Assembly (NCBI RefSeq): GCF_036416795.1
Contig: NZ_CP143867.1
Coordinates: forward strand, 2,534,001 to 2,598,000
From: Bacteroides sp. MSB163
GTDB taxonomy: Bacteria > Bacteroidota > Bacteroidia > Bacteroidales > Bacteroidaceae
Direction of reading: 5' to 3'
Length of the DNA stretch: 64,000 bases
The notes below the pieces were generated by a model. That model searched no databases. It worked only from the letters and a program-made list of their open reading frames with translations, and was not told the DNA's origin. The position numbers and the translations under genes were made by a program. This document shows, piece by piece, positions 19,721 to 28,768 of this stretch. The first letter of the stretch is position 1. Every line of letters begins with the position of its first letter.

Positions 19721-21013
19721 ATGAAGAATAAGTTATTCGTTACTTTGGGCATCCTCGGCATGAGCATGTTGGCTTATGCCGGTCCCAAACACTCTCAGGA
19801 GACTTCTTATCCAAGTTACAAAGGATTGATTATGGCAGGATACCAAGGTTGGTTTCGCGGCCCGCAGGATGGAACCAATCAAGGCTATGGCCATTATGGC
19901 ACCGGAAAGCAATTTGACGAGAAACATTGCACTATCGACGCATGGCCCGATGTGAGTGAATATGAAAAGACCTATGAGACGCCTTTCCGGCATGCCGATG
20001 GAAGAAAGGCACGTGTATTCAGTTCAGCGGACAAGTCTACTGTCGACCTGCACTTCAAGTGGATGAAGGAGTATGGCGTAGATGGAGTATTTGTGCAACG
20101 CTTTTTTAGCTACACCCGTGGAGACCAGCAAAACTCGGTACCGAACCGTATTTTAGCGAATGCCTTGGAAGCGGCTTCAAAGTATGACCGCGCCATAGCT
20201 GTCATGTATGATTTGTCCGGGTTGAAAAAGTCTGGTGAGGATTGTTCCCTGATTATGGAAGACTGGAAAAGGCTGGTAGACAATCAGAAGGTAACGAATC
20301 AGGCAGGGAAAAAGACTTATCTGCATCATAATGGAAAGCCCGTGGTAGCTATATGGGGAGTTGGTTTTCCCGACCGCCCTTATAATATCAGGAACATCGG
20401 TTTAGACCGTTTGATTGACTTCTTGCAGAATGACCCTGTTTATGGTGGTTGCACGGTGATGTTGGGTGTTCCTACTTTCTGGCGTAATCTGGAGGCTGAT
20501 TGTATCAATGACCCCTATCTGCATACAGTGATAAAGAAAGCGGATATAGTTTTGCCATGGACTGTTCAGCGTTTTTCTCCTTTGTTGCATAACGACATGG
20601 ACCGCTTCCGTGACTTGGTGATTGAAGATATCCGTTGGTGTAAGGAGAATGGCGTAGACTATGTTCCTGCCGTAACTCCCGGATTCAGTTGGCACAATCT
20701 TAGCAAACTGGAATTCCCGGATGACGTGAAGCCTGTTGGCAGTATTCCCCGTCAGGGAGGACGTTTCTATTGGCAACAGCTTTCTACTGCAATGTTGGCG
20801 GGTGCCGAGATGATTTATGTGGCCATGTTTGATGAAGTGGATGAGGGAACCGCCATCTTTAAATGTACGGGAGACCATCCGGTTAGTGATGTGGCCAAGT
20901 TTATTGATATGGACGGACAGCCTTCCGACCATTATCTGTGGCTGACAGGCGAGGCTGCCCGCATGCTCAGGAAAGAGATTCCACTGACGTTTAAGATGCC
21001 CGTAAGAGAATAA
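19721..21013 (+). CDS. GH71/99-like secreted glycoside hydrolase
   Basis: Secreted protein of 430 residues (signal peptide ending SMLAYAG). It has the family opening GLIMAGYQGWFRGPQDG, a central TIM-barrel pattern (MKEYGVDGVFVQRFF, KPVVAIWGVGF) and late segments WCKENGVDYVPAVTPGFSW and AEMIYVAMFDEVDEGTAIF. Proteins of this type are annotated as GH71/99-like (GH99 being endo-alpha-mannosidase/mannanase) or simply as xylosidase/arabinosidase. The nearby GH92 alpha-mannosidase supports a mannose-containing substrate, but that is inference. First gene of the third PUL unit; the next gene starts 4 bases later. Confidence 0.7.
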   Translation: MKNKLFVTLGILGMSMLAYAGPKHSQETSYPSYKGLIMAGYQGWFRGPQDGTNQGYGHYGTGKQFDEKHCTIDAWPDVSEYEKTYETPFRHADGRKARVFSSADKSTVDLHFKWMKEYGVDGVFVQRFFSYTRGDQQNSVPNRILANALEAASKYDRAIAVMYDLSGLKKSGEDCSLIMEDWKRLVDNQKVTNQAGKKTYLHHNGKPVVAIWGVGFPDRPYNIRNIGLDRLIDFLQNDPVYGGCTVMLGVPTFWRNLEADCINDPYLHTVIKKADIVLPWTVQRFSPLLHNDMDRFRDLVIEDIRWCKENGVDYVPAVTPGFSWHNLSKLEFPDDVKPVGSIPRQGGRFYWQQLSTAMLAGAEMIYVAMFDEVDEGTAIFKCTGDHPVSDVAKFIDMDGQPSDHYLWLTGEAARMLRKEIPLTFKMPVRE

Positions 21014-21016
21014 CTA

Positions 21017-22414
21017 ATGAAACGATCTTGCTTTATAATAGTCCTGTTTGTATCTTTCTTGCTTTGGGCGGGCGGGGTACAGGCACGAATAACATTACCC
21101 TCCTTTTTCTCGGATGGGATGGTGTTGCAACAACAAAGTTCAGTTGCTATTTGGGGAAACAGTGACCGGAAACAGCAAAAGGTTACTGTAAAGACTTCGT
21201 GGAATAACAAAAAATACACAGTAACGACGGATGAATCGGGTAGCTGGAAGGTAAAAGTAGAAACACCGGTATATGGTGGTCCCTACCATATTGAGGTGAA
21301 TGACGGCGAGACGTTACGAATTAATGATGTATTGATTGGTGAGGTCTGGCTCTGTTCCGGTCAGTCTAATATGGATATGCGTGTAGGCGGTCGTTACAGC
21401 GATCCGGTGATGGGGGCGTTGGATGCGATTGTGACTTCAGGAAATCCCGGAATACGTATGTTTACAGTAGCAAGCAAAATGACCTCCGAACCGTTGACTG
21501 ATTGTAAAGGTGAGTGGCAGGAAGCCTCATCGGAGACAGTTCCCGAGTTTTCGGCTGCAGGATACTTTTTTGCACGTAAACTGAATCAGGTGTTGGGTAT
21601 TCCCGTAGGCATTATTCATGCCAGTTATGGAGGTTCACGGGTGGAAGCCTGGATGAGTAAAGAAGGCGTGGCGCCTTACAAAGACTTGCCGGATGTGCAT
21701 AATGCTTCTATTCTCTATAATGGGATGTTGAGTCCTGTGGTCGGATATGGCATTCGGGGATGTTTATGGTATCAGGGGGAAGCGAATGTGGATGTACCTG
21801 ATTTATATACGCAGTTGTTTCCCTCATTGGTGAGCGACTGGCGTAAACAATGGGGAATAGGGGAATTCCCTTTCTACTATGCCCAGATTGCTCCGTTTAA
21901 TTATAATAAAGGAGAGGGAAAAGGCAAGAATTCGGCTTACCTGCGTGAAGCGCAAATGAAATGCCTTCATCTTATTCCTTCTTCGGGTATGGTTGTGCTG
22001 ACGGATGTTGGCGATGACCGCACTATCCACCCTATGGAGAAAGAAACGGTGGGCAATCGGTTTGCTTATCTGGCCTTGGGGCGTACTTATGGTAAGAAGG
22101 GCTTTCCGGTAACGGGACCGTTGTATAAATCTATGCAGACGGAGGGCAACAAGATTATCTTGTCGTTTGATGAAATGGGCAAGGGGCTGACTACTTATCG
22201 GCAACCCTTGAATGGCTTTGAAGTAGCCGGCGAGGATAGAGTATTTCATCCCGCCCATGCACGTTTTGGTAAAGATGCGCAAACGGTTATTGTCTCAAGC
22301 CCGGAAGTGGAACAACCTGTCGCGGTGCGCTATGCCTTTAAGGATTATGTAAAGGGTTGCCTTTATAATATGTCCGGTCTTCCGGCATCTTCATTCAGAA
22401 CAGATAACTGGTAA
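21017..22414 (+). CDS. Sialate O-acetylesterase-type carbohydrate esterase
   Basis: SGNH-hydrolase-fold esterase of the SASA/DUF303 family, 465 residues with a signal peptide ending GVQAR. The block I Ser lies in EVWLCSGQSNMDMRVGG (about residues 115-130), the conserved CLWYQGEANVD is in the middle, and a candidate catalytic His is in DRTIHPMEKETVGNR. These enzymes remove acetyl groups from sugars so that glycosidases can proceed; in plant or mucin PULs they may act on xylan, pectin or sialic acid. It starts 4 bases after the GH99-like gene, implying translational coupling. Confidence 0.85.
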   Translation: MKRSCFIIVLFVSFLLWAGGVQARITLPSFFSDGMVLQQQSSVAIWGNSDRKQQKVTVKTSWNNKKYTVTTDESGSWKVKVETPVYGGPYHIEVNDGETLRINDVLIGEVWLCSGQSNMDMRVGGRYSDPVMGALDAIVTSGNPGIRMFTVASKMTSEPLTDCKGEWQEASSETVPEFSAAGYFFARKLNQVLGIPVGIIHASYGGSRVEAWMSKEGVAPYKDLPDVHNASILYNGMLSPVVGYGIRGCLWYQGEANVDVPDLYTQLFPSLVSDWRKQWGIGEFPFYYAQIAPFNYNKGEGKGKNSAYLREAQMKCLHLIPSSGMVVLTDVGDDRTIHPMEKETVGNRFAYLALGRTYGKKGFPVTGPLYKSMQTEGNKIILSFDEMGKGLTTYRQPLNGFEVAGEDRVFHPAHARFGKDAQTVIVSSPEVEQPVAVRYAFKDYVKGCLYNMSGLPASSFRTDNW

Positions 22415-22615
22415 TGCCCTTACGCTTGCCACCTCCGCCCTCCGGCTATAAACCGGAGTATCTGGACCTGAATGGAGACGGGAAACCGGACATGCGGATT
22501 GTCATTGAATACCCGAAAGAACGTATATATCAACTGGAATAATTTTACCCTTCGTTGATTATCCGTACAAAAGGTAAGACGATGAAGGTAGAGGCTGATT
22601 GGAATCTTATACACT
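22414..22615 (+). pseudogene. Remnant of a secreted DxNxDG-repeat protein
   Basis: From an ATG overlapping the esterase stop (TAATG), a 42-codon frame contains YLDLNGDGKPDMRIVIEYP and stops at TAA (22540-22542). The same frame continues after the stop as FYPSLIIRTKGKTMKVEADW and ends just before 22616. The calcium-loop motif (DLNGDGKPD) and the tail resemble parts of longer Bacteroides secreted proteins with several such loops. The piece looks like an internal deletion between two loops plus a nonsense mutation. Confidence 0.5.
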
Positions 22616-22649
22616 AATAGAATCGTATAAAATATAAACTTATAATTTT

Positions 22650-24911
22650 ATGAAGAACAAACTCTGCATGCTGTTACTGGCTACAGGAATCGGATTGTTT
22701 TCTTGTGCAGAAAAGGAACTTCCGGAAGAATATACCGATAGCGTAAATGTATTTATAGGAACCGGAGGACATGGACATACTTTTCCCGGTGCTACTTTAC
22801 CTCATGGAATGGTACAGTTAAGTCCGGATACCCGTCTCTTTGGCTGGGATGCCTGTTCGGGCTATTATTATGACGACACTTCTATCATGGGGTTCAGTCA
22901 TACCCACCTTAGCGGAACCGGTATCGGCGATTATGGCGATATACTTTTTATGCCGGTAGTAGGAGAGAAACCATTGATTGCCGGAACGGCAGAGAATCCG
23001 GACGAAGGTTATCGTTCCCGTTTCTCGCATGAACAAGAGAGTGCCCGGCCGGGATATTATCAAGTACTGTTGCAGGATGATTCTATCAATGTGGAACTGA
23101 CCGCTACTTTGCGTGCAGGCCTGCATCGGTATACTTACCCTAAGGCAAGTGATGCTCGTCTGATTGTGGATATGGAACCTACCATTCATGGTCATCAGCA
23201 TCCTGTTACTCAGATTCGTGTGGTGAACGACTCTACTATAGCCGGAATGAAATATACGAAAGGCTGGGCTAAACACCATTATGTGTATTTCTATGCTGTA
23301 TTTTCAAAGCCCTTTGACTATAAGTTGTATTCAGGAACCGAATACCAGCCGGATAGTACTTCTGTCACCGTCAATACAGCAAAAGCTGTGATGACTTTCA
23401 GGAATCTTGCTGCGGATGGACGTGTGTTGGCTAAAGTCGGCATTTCGAGTGTGGATGAAGAAGGTGCGAAGCGGAATATGGAAGCGGAAGTTCCGGATTG
23501 GAATTTTGAAAGAATAGCGCATCAGGCGAATACTGCCTGGAATGAAGCCTTAGGCAAGATTGATATTGAAACTTCGGACAATGACGACCGTACTGTTTTC
23601 TATACGTCCTTGTATCATGCATTCATACAGCCGAGTCTGGCATCGGATGTAGACGGTCGTTATCGTACCATGGGGCATGAGATAAAGCAAGATACTTCTT
23701 ATACCAATTATACGGTGTTCTCACTATGGGATACTTTCCGTGCGGCTCATCCGCTTTACACGATTGTAACGCCGGAACAGAACCAGGCATTTATCCGTTC
23801 GTTGCTTCGCAAATATGATGAGTCAGGTATTCTGCCTAAGTGGGAGTTGGCTTCCAATGAGACCGGAACGATGATTGGCTATCATGCAGTTTCTGTTATT
23901 GCAGACGCCATGATGAAGAAACAATGCGATTTTGATGTGAAGAAAGCATTGGAAGCCTGCATACGGTCTTCGGTATATGACACTACCGGCATTACGCCTA
24001 TGATGGATCGTCAGATACTGAACGGAAAGGTTATGCCGATTTCAATTAAGTATAAAAACGAATTGGGATATATTCCTTGTGATGAAGTGGGCGGTTCCGT
24101 TTCACAAGGTCTGGAGTTTGCCTATAATGACTGGCTGATTGCACAAATGATGAAGGAATATAACCGTAAAGACATGTATGATAAATACATGAATTTATCT
24201 AAAGCCTACCGTGCTTATTTTGATCCAGAAACGAAGCTGATGCGTGGCAAGTTGAGTGATGGGAGCTGGATTACTCCTTTTGATCCTTCTTCTGTGCAGC
24301 GTCCCAGTAATTATGTAGAGGGAAATGCCTGGCAATGGGCATGGTTTGTGCCACAGGACGTAGAAGGACTGATGGAACTGGTAGGCGGCAAAGAGGCATT
24401 TGAAGCACATCTGGATACGCTGTTTACCACAAGTTCCGAACTGACCGGTGATCCGAATGCGGCTGCCGATGTGACCGGGATGATCGGGCAATATGCACAT
24501 GGCAACGAACCGAGCCATCATATTCCTTATCTTTATAATTATGCCGGTGCACCTCGCAAGACACAGGCTTTGGTAGATCATATTCTTCGTACGCTTTATC
24601 ATAACGATCCTAACGGACTCTCCGGAAATGAAGATGTAGGGCAAATGTCGGCTTGGTATGCACTCAGTTCTATGGGCTTCTATTCGTTCTGTCCGGGACG
24701 TCCGGTCTATGAAATTGGCCGTCCTTTGTTTGATAAGGTAAGCATTCATTTGAGTAGCGGAAAAGATTTTGTGATCCGTACTAAGAATAATAGCGTAGAA
24801 AATAAGTATATTCGCTCCATGAAACTGAACGGTGAAGAATTGAGGGAACCGAGATTTTCTCATTTCGACCTGATGGAAGGTGGTGAACTTGTATTAGAAA
24901 TGGAAAAATAG
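22650..24911 (+). CDS. GH92 family alpha-mannosidase (lipoprotein)
   Basis: Calcium-dependent exo-alpha-mannosidase of family GH92, 753 residues, with lipobox LFSC (Cys19), so probably membrane anchored. Family signatures are VNVFIGTGGHGHTFPGATLP and MVQLSPDTRLFGWDACSGYY at the start, and GFSHTHLSGTGIGDYGD. The catalytic segment has LASNETGTMIGYH (general acid Glu), NEPSHHIPYLYNYAG and GNEDVGQMSAWY (base Asp). All expected residues are present. Members cut alpha-1,2/1,3/1,4/1,6-mannosidic bonds; the linkage cannot be told here. It is followed after 7 bases by a GH3 gene. Confidence 0.95.
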   Translation: MKNKLCMLLLATGIGLFSCAEKELPEEYTDSVNVFIGTGGHGHTFPGATLPHGMVQLSPDTRLFGWDACSGYYYDDTSIMGFSHTHLSGTGIGDYGDILFMPVVGEKPLIAGTAENPDEGYRSRFSHEQESARPGYYQVLLQDDSINVELTATLRAGLHRYTYPKASDARLIVDMEPTIHGHQHPVTQIRVVNDSTIAGMKYTKGWAKHHYVYFYAVFSKPFDYKLYSGTEYQPDSTSVTVNTAKAVMTFRNLAADGRVLAKVGISSVDEEGAKRNMEAEVPDWNFERIAHQANTAWNEALGKIDIETSDNDDRTVFYTSLYHAFIQPSLASDVDGRYRTMGHEIKQDTSYTNYTVFSLWDTFRAAHPLYTIVTPEQNQAFIRSLLRKYDESGILPKWELASNETGTMIGYHAVSVIADAMMKKQCDFDVKKALEACIRSSVYDTTGITPMMDRQILNGKVMPISIKYKNELGYIPCDEVGGSVSQGLEFAYNDWLIAQMMKEYNRKDMYDKYMNLSKAYRAYFDPETKLMRGKLSDGSWITPFDPSSVQRPSNYVEGNAWQWAWFVPQDVEGLMELVGGKEAFEAHLDTLFTTSSELTGDPNAAADVTGMIGQYAHGNEPSHHIPYLYNYAGAPRKTQALVDHILRTLYHNDPNGLSGNEDVGQMSAWYALSSMGFYSFCPGRPVYEIGRPLFDKVSIHLSSGKDFVIRTKNNSVENKYIRSMKLNGEELREPRFSHFDLMEGGELVLEMEK

Positions 24912-24918
24912 AAATGCT

Positions 24919-27279
24919 ATGAAAAGAAGAATCGCTTTATGTATTGCTGTATCGCTTTGTGCGGGTGTGTATGCGGGCAATAATCCCGGTATATATAAGA
25001 AAGGCTGGATTGATTTTAATAAGAACGGGGTGATGGATGTCTATGAAGACCCTTCGGCACCCTTGGAGGCAAGAGTCAAGGATTTGTTGTCGCAGATGAC
25101 AATGGAGGAAAAGACTTGCCAGATGGCTACGTTGTATGGCTCAGGCCGTGTACTGAAAGACTCCCTGCCCACAGAACAATGGAAAAATGAAATCTGGAAA
25201 GACGGTATCGCGAATATAGACGAACAGGCCAATGGCTTGGGGAAATTCGGTTCTTCTTTGTCCTATCCTTATGTGAATAGTGTAGAGAACCGACAGGCCA
25301 TCCAACGCTGGTTCGTAGAACAAACCCGCCTTGGGATACCTGTTGACTTTACCAATGAAGGTATTCGTGGGCTTTGCCATGACCGGGCTACCATGTTTCC
25401 GGCACAGTGCGGACAGGGAGCTACCTGGAATAAAGAACTGATCAGTGAAATAGCCAAGGTGACAGCCGAAGAGGCAAAAGCGCTGGGCTATACCAATATC
25501 TATTCCCCTATTCTGGATATTGCACAAGATCCCCGTTGGGGACGTGTAGTGGAGTGTTACGGCGAAGACCCTTTCCTGGTGGGAGAACTTGGAAAGCGGA
25601 TGATTAAAGGACTTCAACAAGAAGGGCTGGTTGCTACTCCCAAGCATTTTGCCGTATATAGTATTCCTGTTGGAGGACGTGATGCCGGTACCCGTACCGA
25701 CCCGCACGTAGCTCCGCGTGAGATGAGGACTCTTTATATAGAACCCTTCCGCAAGGCTTTTTGCGAAGCCGGGGCATTGGGAGTGATGAGTTCTTATAAT
25801 GATTATGACGGCGAACCGATTACGGGCAGTTATCATTTCCTTACTGAAATACTTCGCCATGAATGGGGCTTCAAAGGTTATGTAGTGTCTGATAGTGAAG
25901 CGGTGGAGTTTCTTTATTCCAAGCATAACGTAGCTGCCGATGCTGTAGATGGAGCTGCCCAGGTAGTAAATGCAGGATTGAATGTGCGTACTAATTTTAC
26001 TCTGCCCGAGAACTTCATTCGTCCGCTTCGGCAGGCTATCAGCGAGGGAAAGGTTTCCATGCAGACAATTGATGGCCGTGTAGCTGATGTGTTGCGGGTG
26101 AAGTTTGGGATGGGGCTGTTTGATAATCCCTATAAAGGAGATGCAAAACATCCTGAAAAGGTGGTACATAGCAAGGAACATCAGGCGATATCCATGAGGG
26201 CGGCTTTAGAATCCATCGTTTTATTGAAGAATGAGAATAATATCCTGCCACTCTCCAAAGATTTGAAGAAAGTAGCCGTGATTGGTCCCAATGCGAATGA
26301 AGTGCAAAATCTGATTTGCCGCTATGGTCCGGCTAATGCTCCGATAAAGACGGTATATCAGGGGATAAAAGAATATTTGCCTGATGCAGAAGTTCGCTAT
26401 GCAAAAGGAACAGATATTATTGATAAATATTTTCCGGAGAGTGAGCTTTACGAAGTACCATTGGATCAGGAAGAACAGGCTATGATGGATGAGGCTGTAG
26501 CCTTGGCAAGGGAATCGGACATAGCCATCATGGTATTGGGAGGAAATGAGAAGACGGTGCGTGAGGAATATTCCCGTACCAATTTGGATTTGTGTGGACG
26601 ACAGGAAAAACTGTTGCAAGCTGTATACGCAACAGGCAAACCTGTAATCCTGTTACTGGTAGACGGACGTGCCGCCACCATCAACTGGGCTGAACGTTAT
26701 ATTCCGGGTATTGTACATGCCTGGTTTCCGGGAGAATTTATGGGAGATGCTGTGGCACAAGTACTTTTCGGTGATTACAATCCGGGGGGAAAACTGGCGG
26801 TAACCTTTCCCCGTTCGGTAGGGCAGATACCTTTTGCTTTTCCTTTTAAACCGGGTTCTGATTCGAAGGGGTTTGTACGTGTTACCGGTACGCTTTATCC
26901 CTTCGGATATGGTTTGAGTTATACTACTTTTGCTTATCGTGATTTAAAGATAGAGAATCCGGTCATAGGTGTACAAGGTAGTGTGAAGTTAAGTTGTAAA
27001 GTGAAGAATACGGGAAAAATTGCCGGGGATGAAGTAGTTCAGCTTTATCTGCATGATGAGATGAGTTCTGTAACTACATATGTAAAAGTACTGCGTGGCT
27101 TCGAACGTATCCATCTGGAACCGGGCGAAGAAAAAGTGATTGATTTCGTACTCACCCCGCAAGAGTTGGGATTATGGAATAAGGATAATCACTTCGTAGT
27201 AGAGCCGGGTACGTTTGCTGTAATGGTGGGAAGTTCTTCACAAGATATCAGATTACAAGGAAAGTTTGAAGTGAAATAA
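24919..27279 (+). CDS. GH3 beta-glycosidase
   Basis: Secreted exo-beta-glycosidase of 786 residues (signal peptide ending GVYAG). Near the mature N-terminus is a calcium-loop-like motif (DFNKNGVMDVYEDP). The GH3 barrel has DPRWGRVVECYGEDPFL, the TPKHFAVY segment and the nucleophile Asp in VVSDSEAVE. The second domain has MVLGGNEKTVREEYSRTNLDL (likely acid/base Glu) and the protein ends with a fibronectin-III-like domain. It lacks the PA14 insert of the other GH3 in this locus, so the two probably act on different linkages. Last gene of the third PUL unit. Confidence 0.92.
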   Translation: MKRRIALCIAVSLCAGVYAGNNPGIYKKGWIDFNKNGVMDVYEDPSAPLEARVKDLLSQMTMEEKTCQMATLYGSGRVLKDSLPTEQWKNEIWKDGIANIDEQANGLGKFGSSLSYPYVNSVENRQAIQRWFVEQTRLGIPVDFTNEGIRGLCHDRATMFPAQCGQGATWNKELISEIAKVTAEEAKALGYTNIYSPILDIAQDPRWGRVVECYGEDPFLVGELGKRMIKGLQQEGLVATPKHFAVYSIPVGGRDAGTRTDPHVAPREMRTLYIEPFRKAFCEAGALGVMSSYNDYDGEPITGSYHFLTEILRHEWGFKGYVVSDSEAVEFLYSKHNVAADAVDGAAQVVNAGLNVRTNFTLPENFIRPLRQAISEGKVSMQTIDGRVADVLRVKFGMGLFDNPYKGDAKHPEKVVHSKEHQAISMRAALESIVLLKNENNILPLSKDLKKVAVIGPNANEVQNLICRYGPANAPIKTVYQGIKEYLPDAEVRYAKGTDIIDKYFPESELYEVPLDQEEQAMMDEAVALARESDIAIMVLGGNEKTVREEYSRTNLDLCGRQEKLLQAVYATGKPVILLLVDGRAATINWAERYIPGIVHAWFPGEFMGDAVAQVLFGDYNPGGKLAVTFPRSVGQIPFAFPFKPGSDSKGFVRVTGTLYPFGYGLSYTTFAYRDLKIENPVIGVQGSVKLSCKVKNTGKIAGDEVVQLYLHDEMSSVTTYVKVLRGFERIHLEPGEEKVIDFVLTPQELGLWNKDNHFVVEPGTFAVMVGSSSQDIRLQGKFEVK

Positions 27280-27283
27280 TTCG

Positions 27284-27455
27284 TATCTTTGTTGTGCGAT
27301 ATAAACCATAGTCTTTAATCATCATGAAATGGCAACTTTGTAAATAGCTTCGTTTAGTATGATAGGGCAATAGTTAAGTCTGTTGCCCAATTTAATTGTG
27401 ACCGTTTCCGTCACAAGATATTAAGATACTAAACACACAAAAAGAAGTAATTACA
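27284..27455 (+). promoter_or_regulatory. Promoter and structured leader of the acetyltransferase gene
   Basis: The -7 box TATCTTTG is at 27284-27291. The leader of about 160 nt contains a 7-codon ORF (MKWQLCK, 27324-27347). It then has a hairpin with stem GGGCAA (27365-27370) and TTGCCC (27383-27388), and a small hairpin GTGAC/GTCAC further on. A short ORF followed by hairpins before a resistance-type gene recalls translation or transcription attenuation, which is not demonstrated. Confidence 0.45.
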
Positions 27456-28076
27456 ATGAATACGAAAACATTTCCACGTACCAATGATTATCAGACTATC
27501 TATCTGAATACCATTATCAACAATCCGAATATTATAGTTGGTGATTATACCATATACAATGATTTTGTAAATGACCCGACTCAATTTGAGAAGAATAATG
27601 TCCTCTATCATTATCCTATCAATCAAGACCGCTTGATTATCGGAAAATTCTGTTCCATTGCCTGTGGGGCAAAGTTTCTTTTTAACAGTGCCAACCATAC
27701 ATTGAAATTCCTGTCCAGCTACACATTTCCCTTGTTCTTTGAAGAATGGGGATTGGATAAGAAAAATGTAGCCTCAGCATGGGATAATAAAGGGGATATC
27801 ATTATAGGCAATGACGTCTGGATAGGTTATGAAGCCGTAATTATGGCAGGCGTGCATATAGGAGATGGAGCTGTCATCGCAGCCCGGGCAGTGGTAACTA
27901 AAGATGTTCCTCCCTACACCATAGTAGGAGGAACACCTGCCAGGAAAATACGGATGCGATTTGAGGAAGAGACAATCGCCAGGCTACAACAGATACAATG
28001 GTGGAACTGGCCTGTTGAGAAGATACGTCAGTCTTTACCCTATATCATGGAGGGAACGGTTGACAGACTTATCTAA
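27456..28076 (+). CDS. Vat/CatB-type hexapeptide-repeat O-acetyltransferase
   Basis: Cytoplasmic acetyl-CoA-dependent O-acetyltransferase of 206 residues, from the xenobiotic acetyltransferase group that inactivates streptogramin A (Vat) or chloramphenicol (CatB). It has left-handed beta-helix hexapeptide repeats (IIIGNDVWIGYEAVIMAGV, IGDGAVIAARAVVTKDV) and the ending YTIVGGTPARKIRMRF. The FNSANHTLKFLSSYTFP loop carries the catalytic His. The length matches the family. Many chromosomal Bacteroides copies have unknown substrates, so actual antibiotic resistance is uncertain. The 3' end overlaps the converging DUF1062 gene by about 40 bases. Confidence 0.85.
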   Translation: MNTKTFPRTNDYQTIYLNTIINNPNIIVGDYTIYNDFVNDPTQFEKNNVLYHYPINQDRLIIGKFCSIACGAKFLFNSANHTLKFLSSYTFPLFFEEWGLDKKNVASAWDNKGDIIIGNDVWIGYEAVIMAGVHIGDGAVIAARAVVTKDVPPYTIVGGTPARKIRMRFEEETIARLQQIQWWNWPVEKIRQSLPYIMEGTVDRLI

Positions 28077-28658
28077 TTCCTCTCTTTGTATCAGAATCAT
28101 ATCTCCATCTTTCACCTTATGCTTCTGAGGCGGTTTGTTGCCTGAAATCGTAATTATACCATCTTCGAACATACGTTTCGCCTGATTGGCAGAGAGTGAG
28201 AAGCATCTTCTGATTAATGATGATAATTTGAGATCAAACTCAAACTTGCACTTGATGTGGATTTTGATAACCTCATTGGATAGACTCAGCAAATCTTCCA
28301 ATGAGGTGTCAGGAATGACTTCATATTCTACGCTACCATAATCCAGTCTCAGATTATTCTTTCTCTCCATTTCAGTAGAAAAAGCATACTTCCAAGCCGT
28401 ATCTTTATCATTCATTGAAAAGCTATGGAATAATGTCTTGTCAATCAAATCCGGTTTACTGCGTGATAACAAAGTGAGGTTACAGGTGTTGTCGCACTTC
28501 ACGCATCTGTAAATCAACCATACATCTATGTTTTTCTTCTGAGCATTCATCCTGAACTTATCGCTACAATAAAATCGGTCACTATCGCAGTGACTGCACT
28601 TCTTAATTAATAAAGGGGTATTCTTCACTTTTACTTCCCATGTAATTGTTGTCTCCAT
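28035..28658 (-). CDS. DUF1062 protein with zinc-ribbon and S4-like domain
   Basis: Protein of 207 residues. The N-terminal half has two CxxC pairs (KKCSHCDSDRF and YRCVKCDNT) and the DUF1062 signature (CSDKFRMNAQKKNIDVWLIYRC). The C-terminal 60 residues look like an S4-type RNA-binding fold (RCFSLSANQAKRMFEDGIITISG, then VKDGDMILI). A nucleic-acid or ribosome-linked role is a reasonable guess; no function is established for the family to my knowledge. It converges on the acetyltransferase gene. Confidence 0.75.
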   Translation of the reverse strand: METTITWEVKVKNTPLLIKKCSHCDSDRFYCSDKFRMNAQKKNIDVWLIYRCVKCDNTCNLTLLSRSKPDLIDKTLFHSFSMNDKDTAWKYAFSTEMERKNNLRLDYGSVEYEVIPDTSLEDLLSLSNEVIKIHIKCKFEFDLKLSSLIRRCFSLSANQAKRMFEDGIITISGNKPPQKHKVKDGDMILIQREELDKSVNRSLHDIG

Positions 28659-28768
28659 AAATAAGCTATTATCTTTCTTTGCGGATTAAGTAATTTTTCG
28701 GCAAAGTTGGATATTAGCTATTTGCATAATTCACAAGATGTCACAAGACGCTATGAAATATTTTTTGT

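Noticed and set aside
25141..26181. Minus-strand open frame of 346 codons inside the second GH3 gene
   Set aside because: It lies wholly within a clear GH3 gene with intact motifs and shows no family features; a shadow frame.
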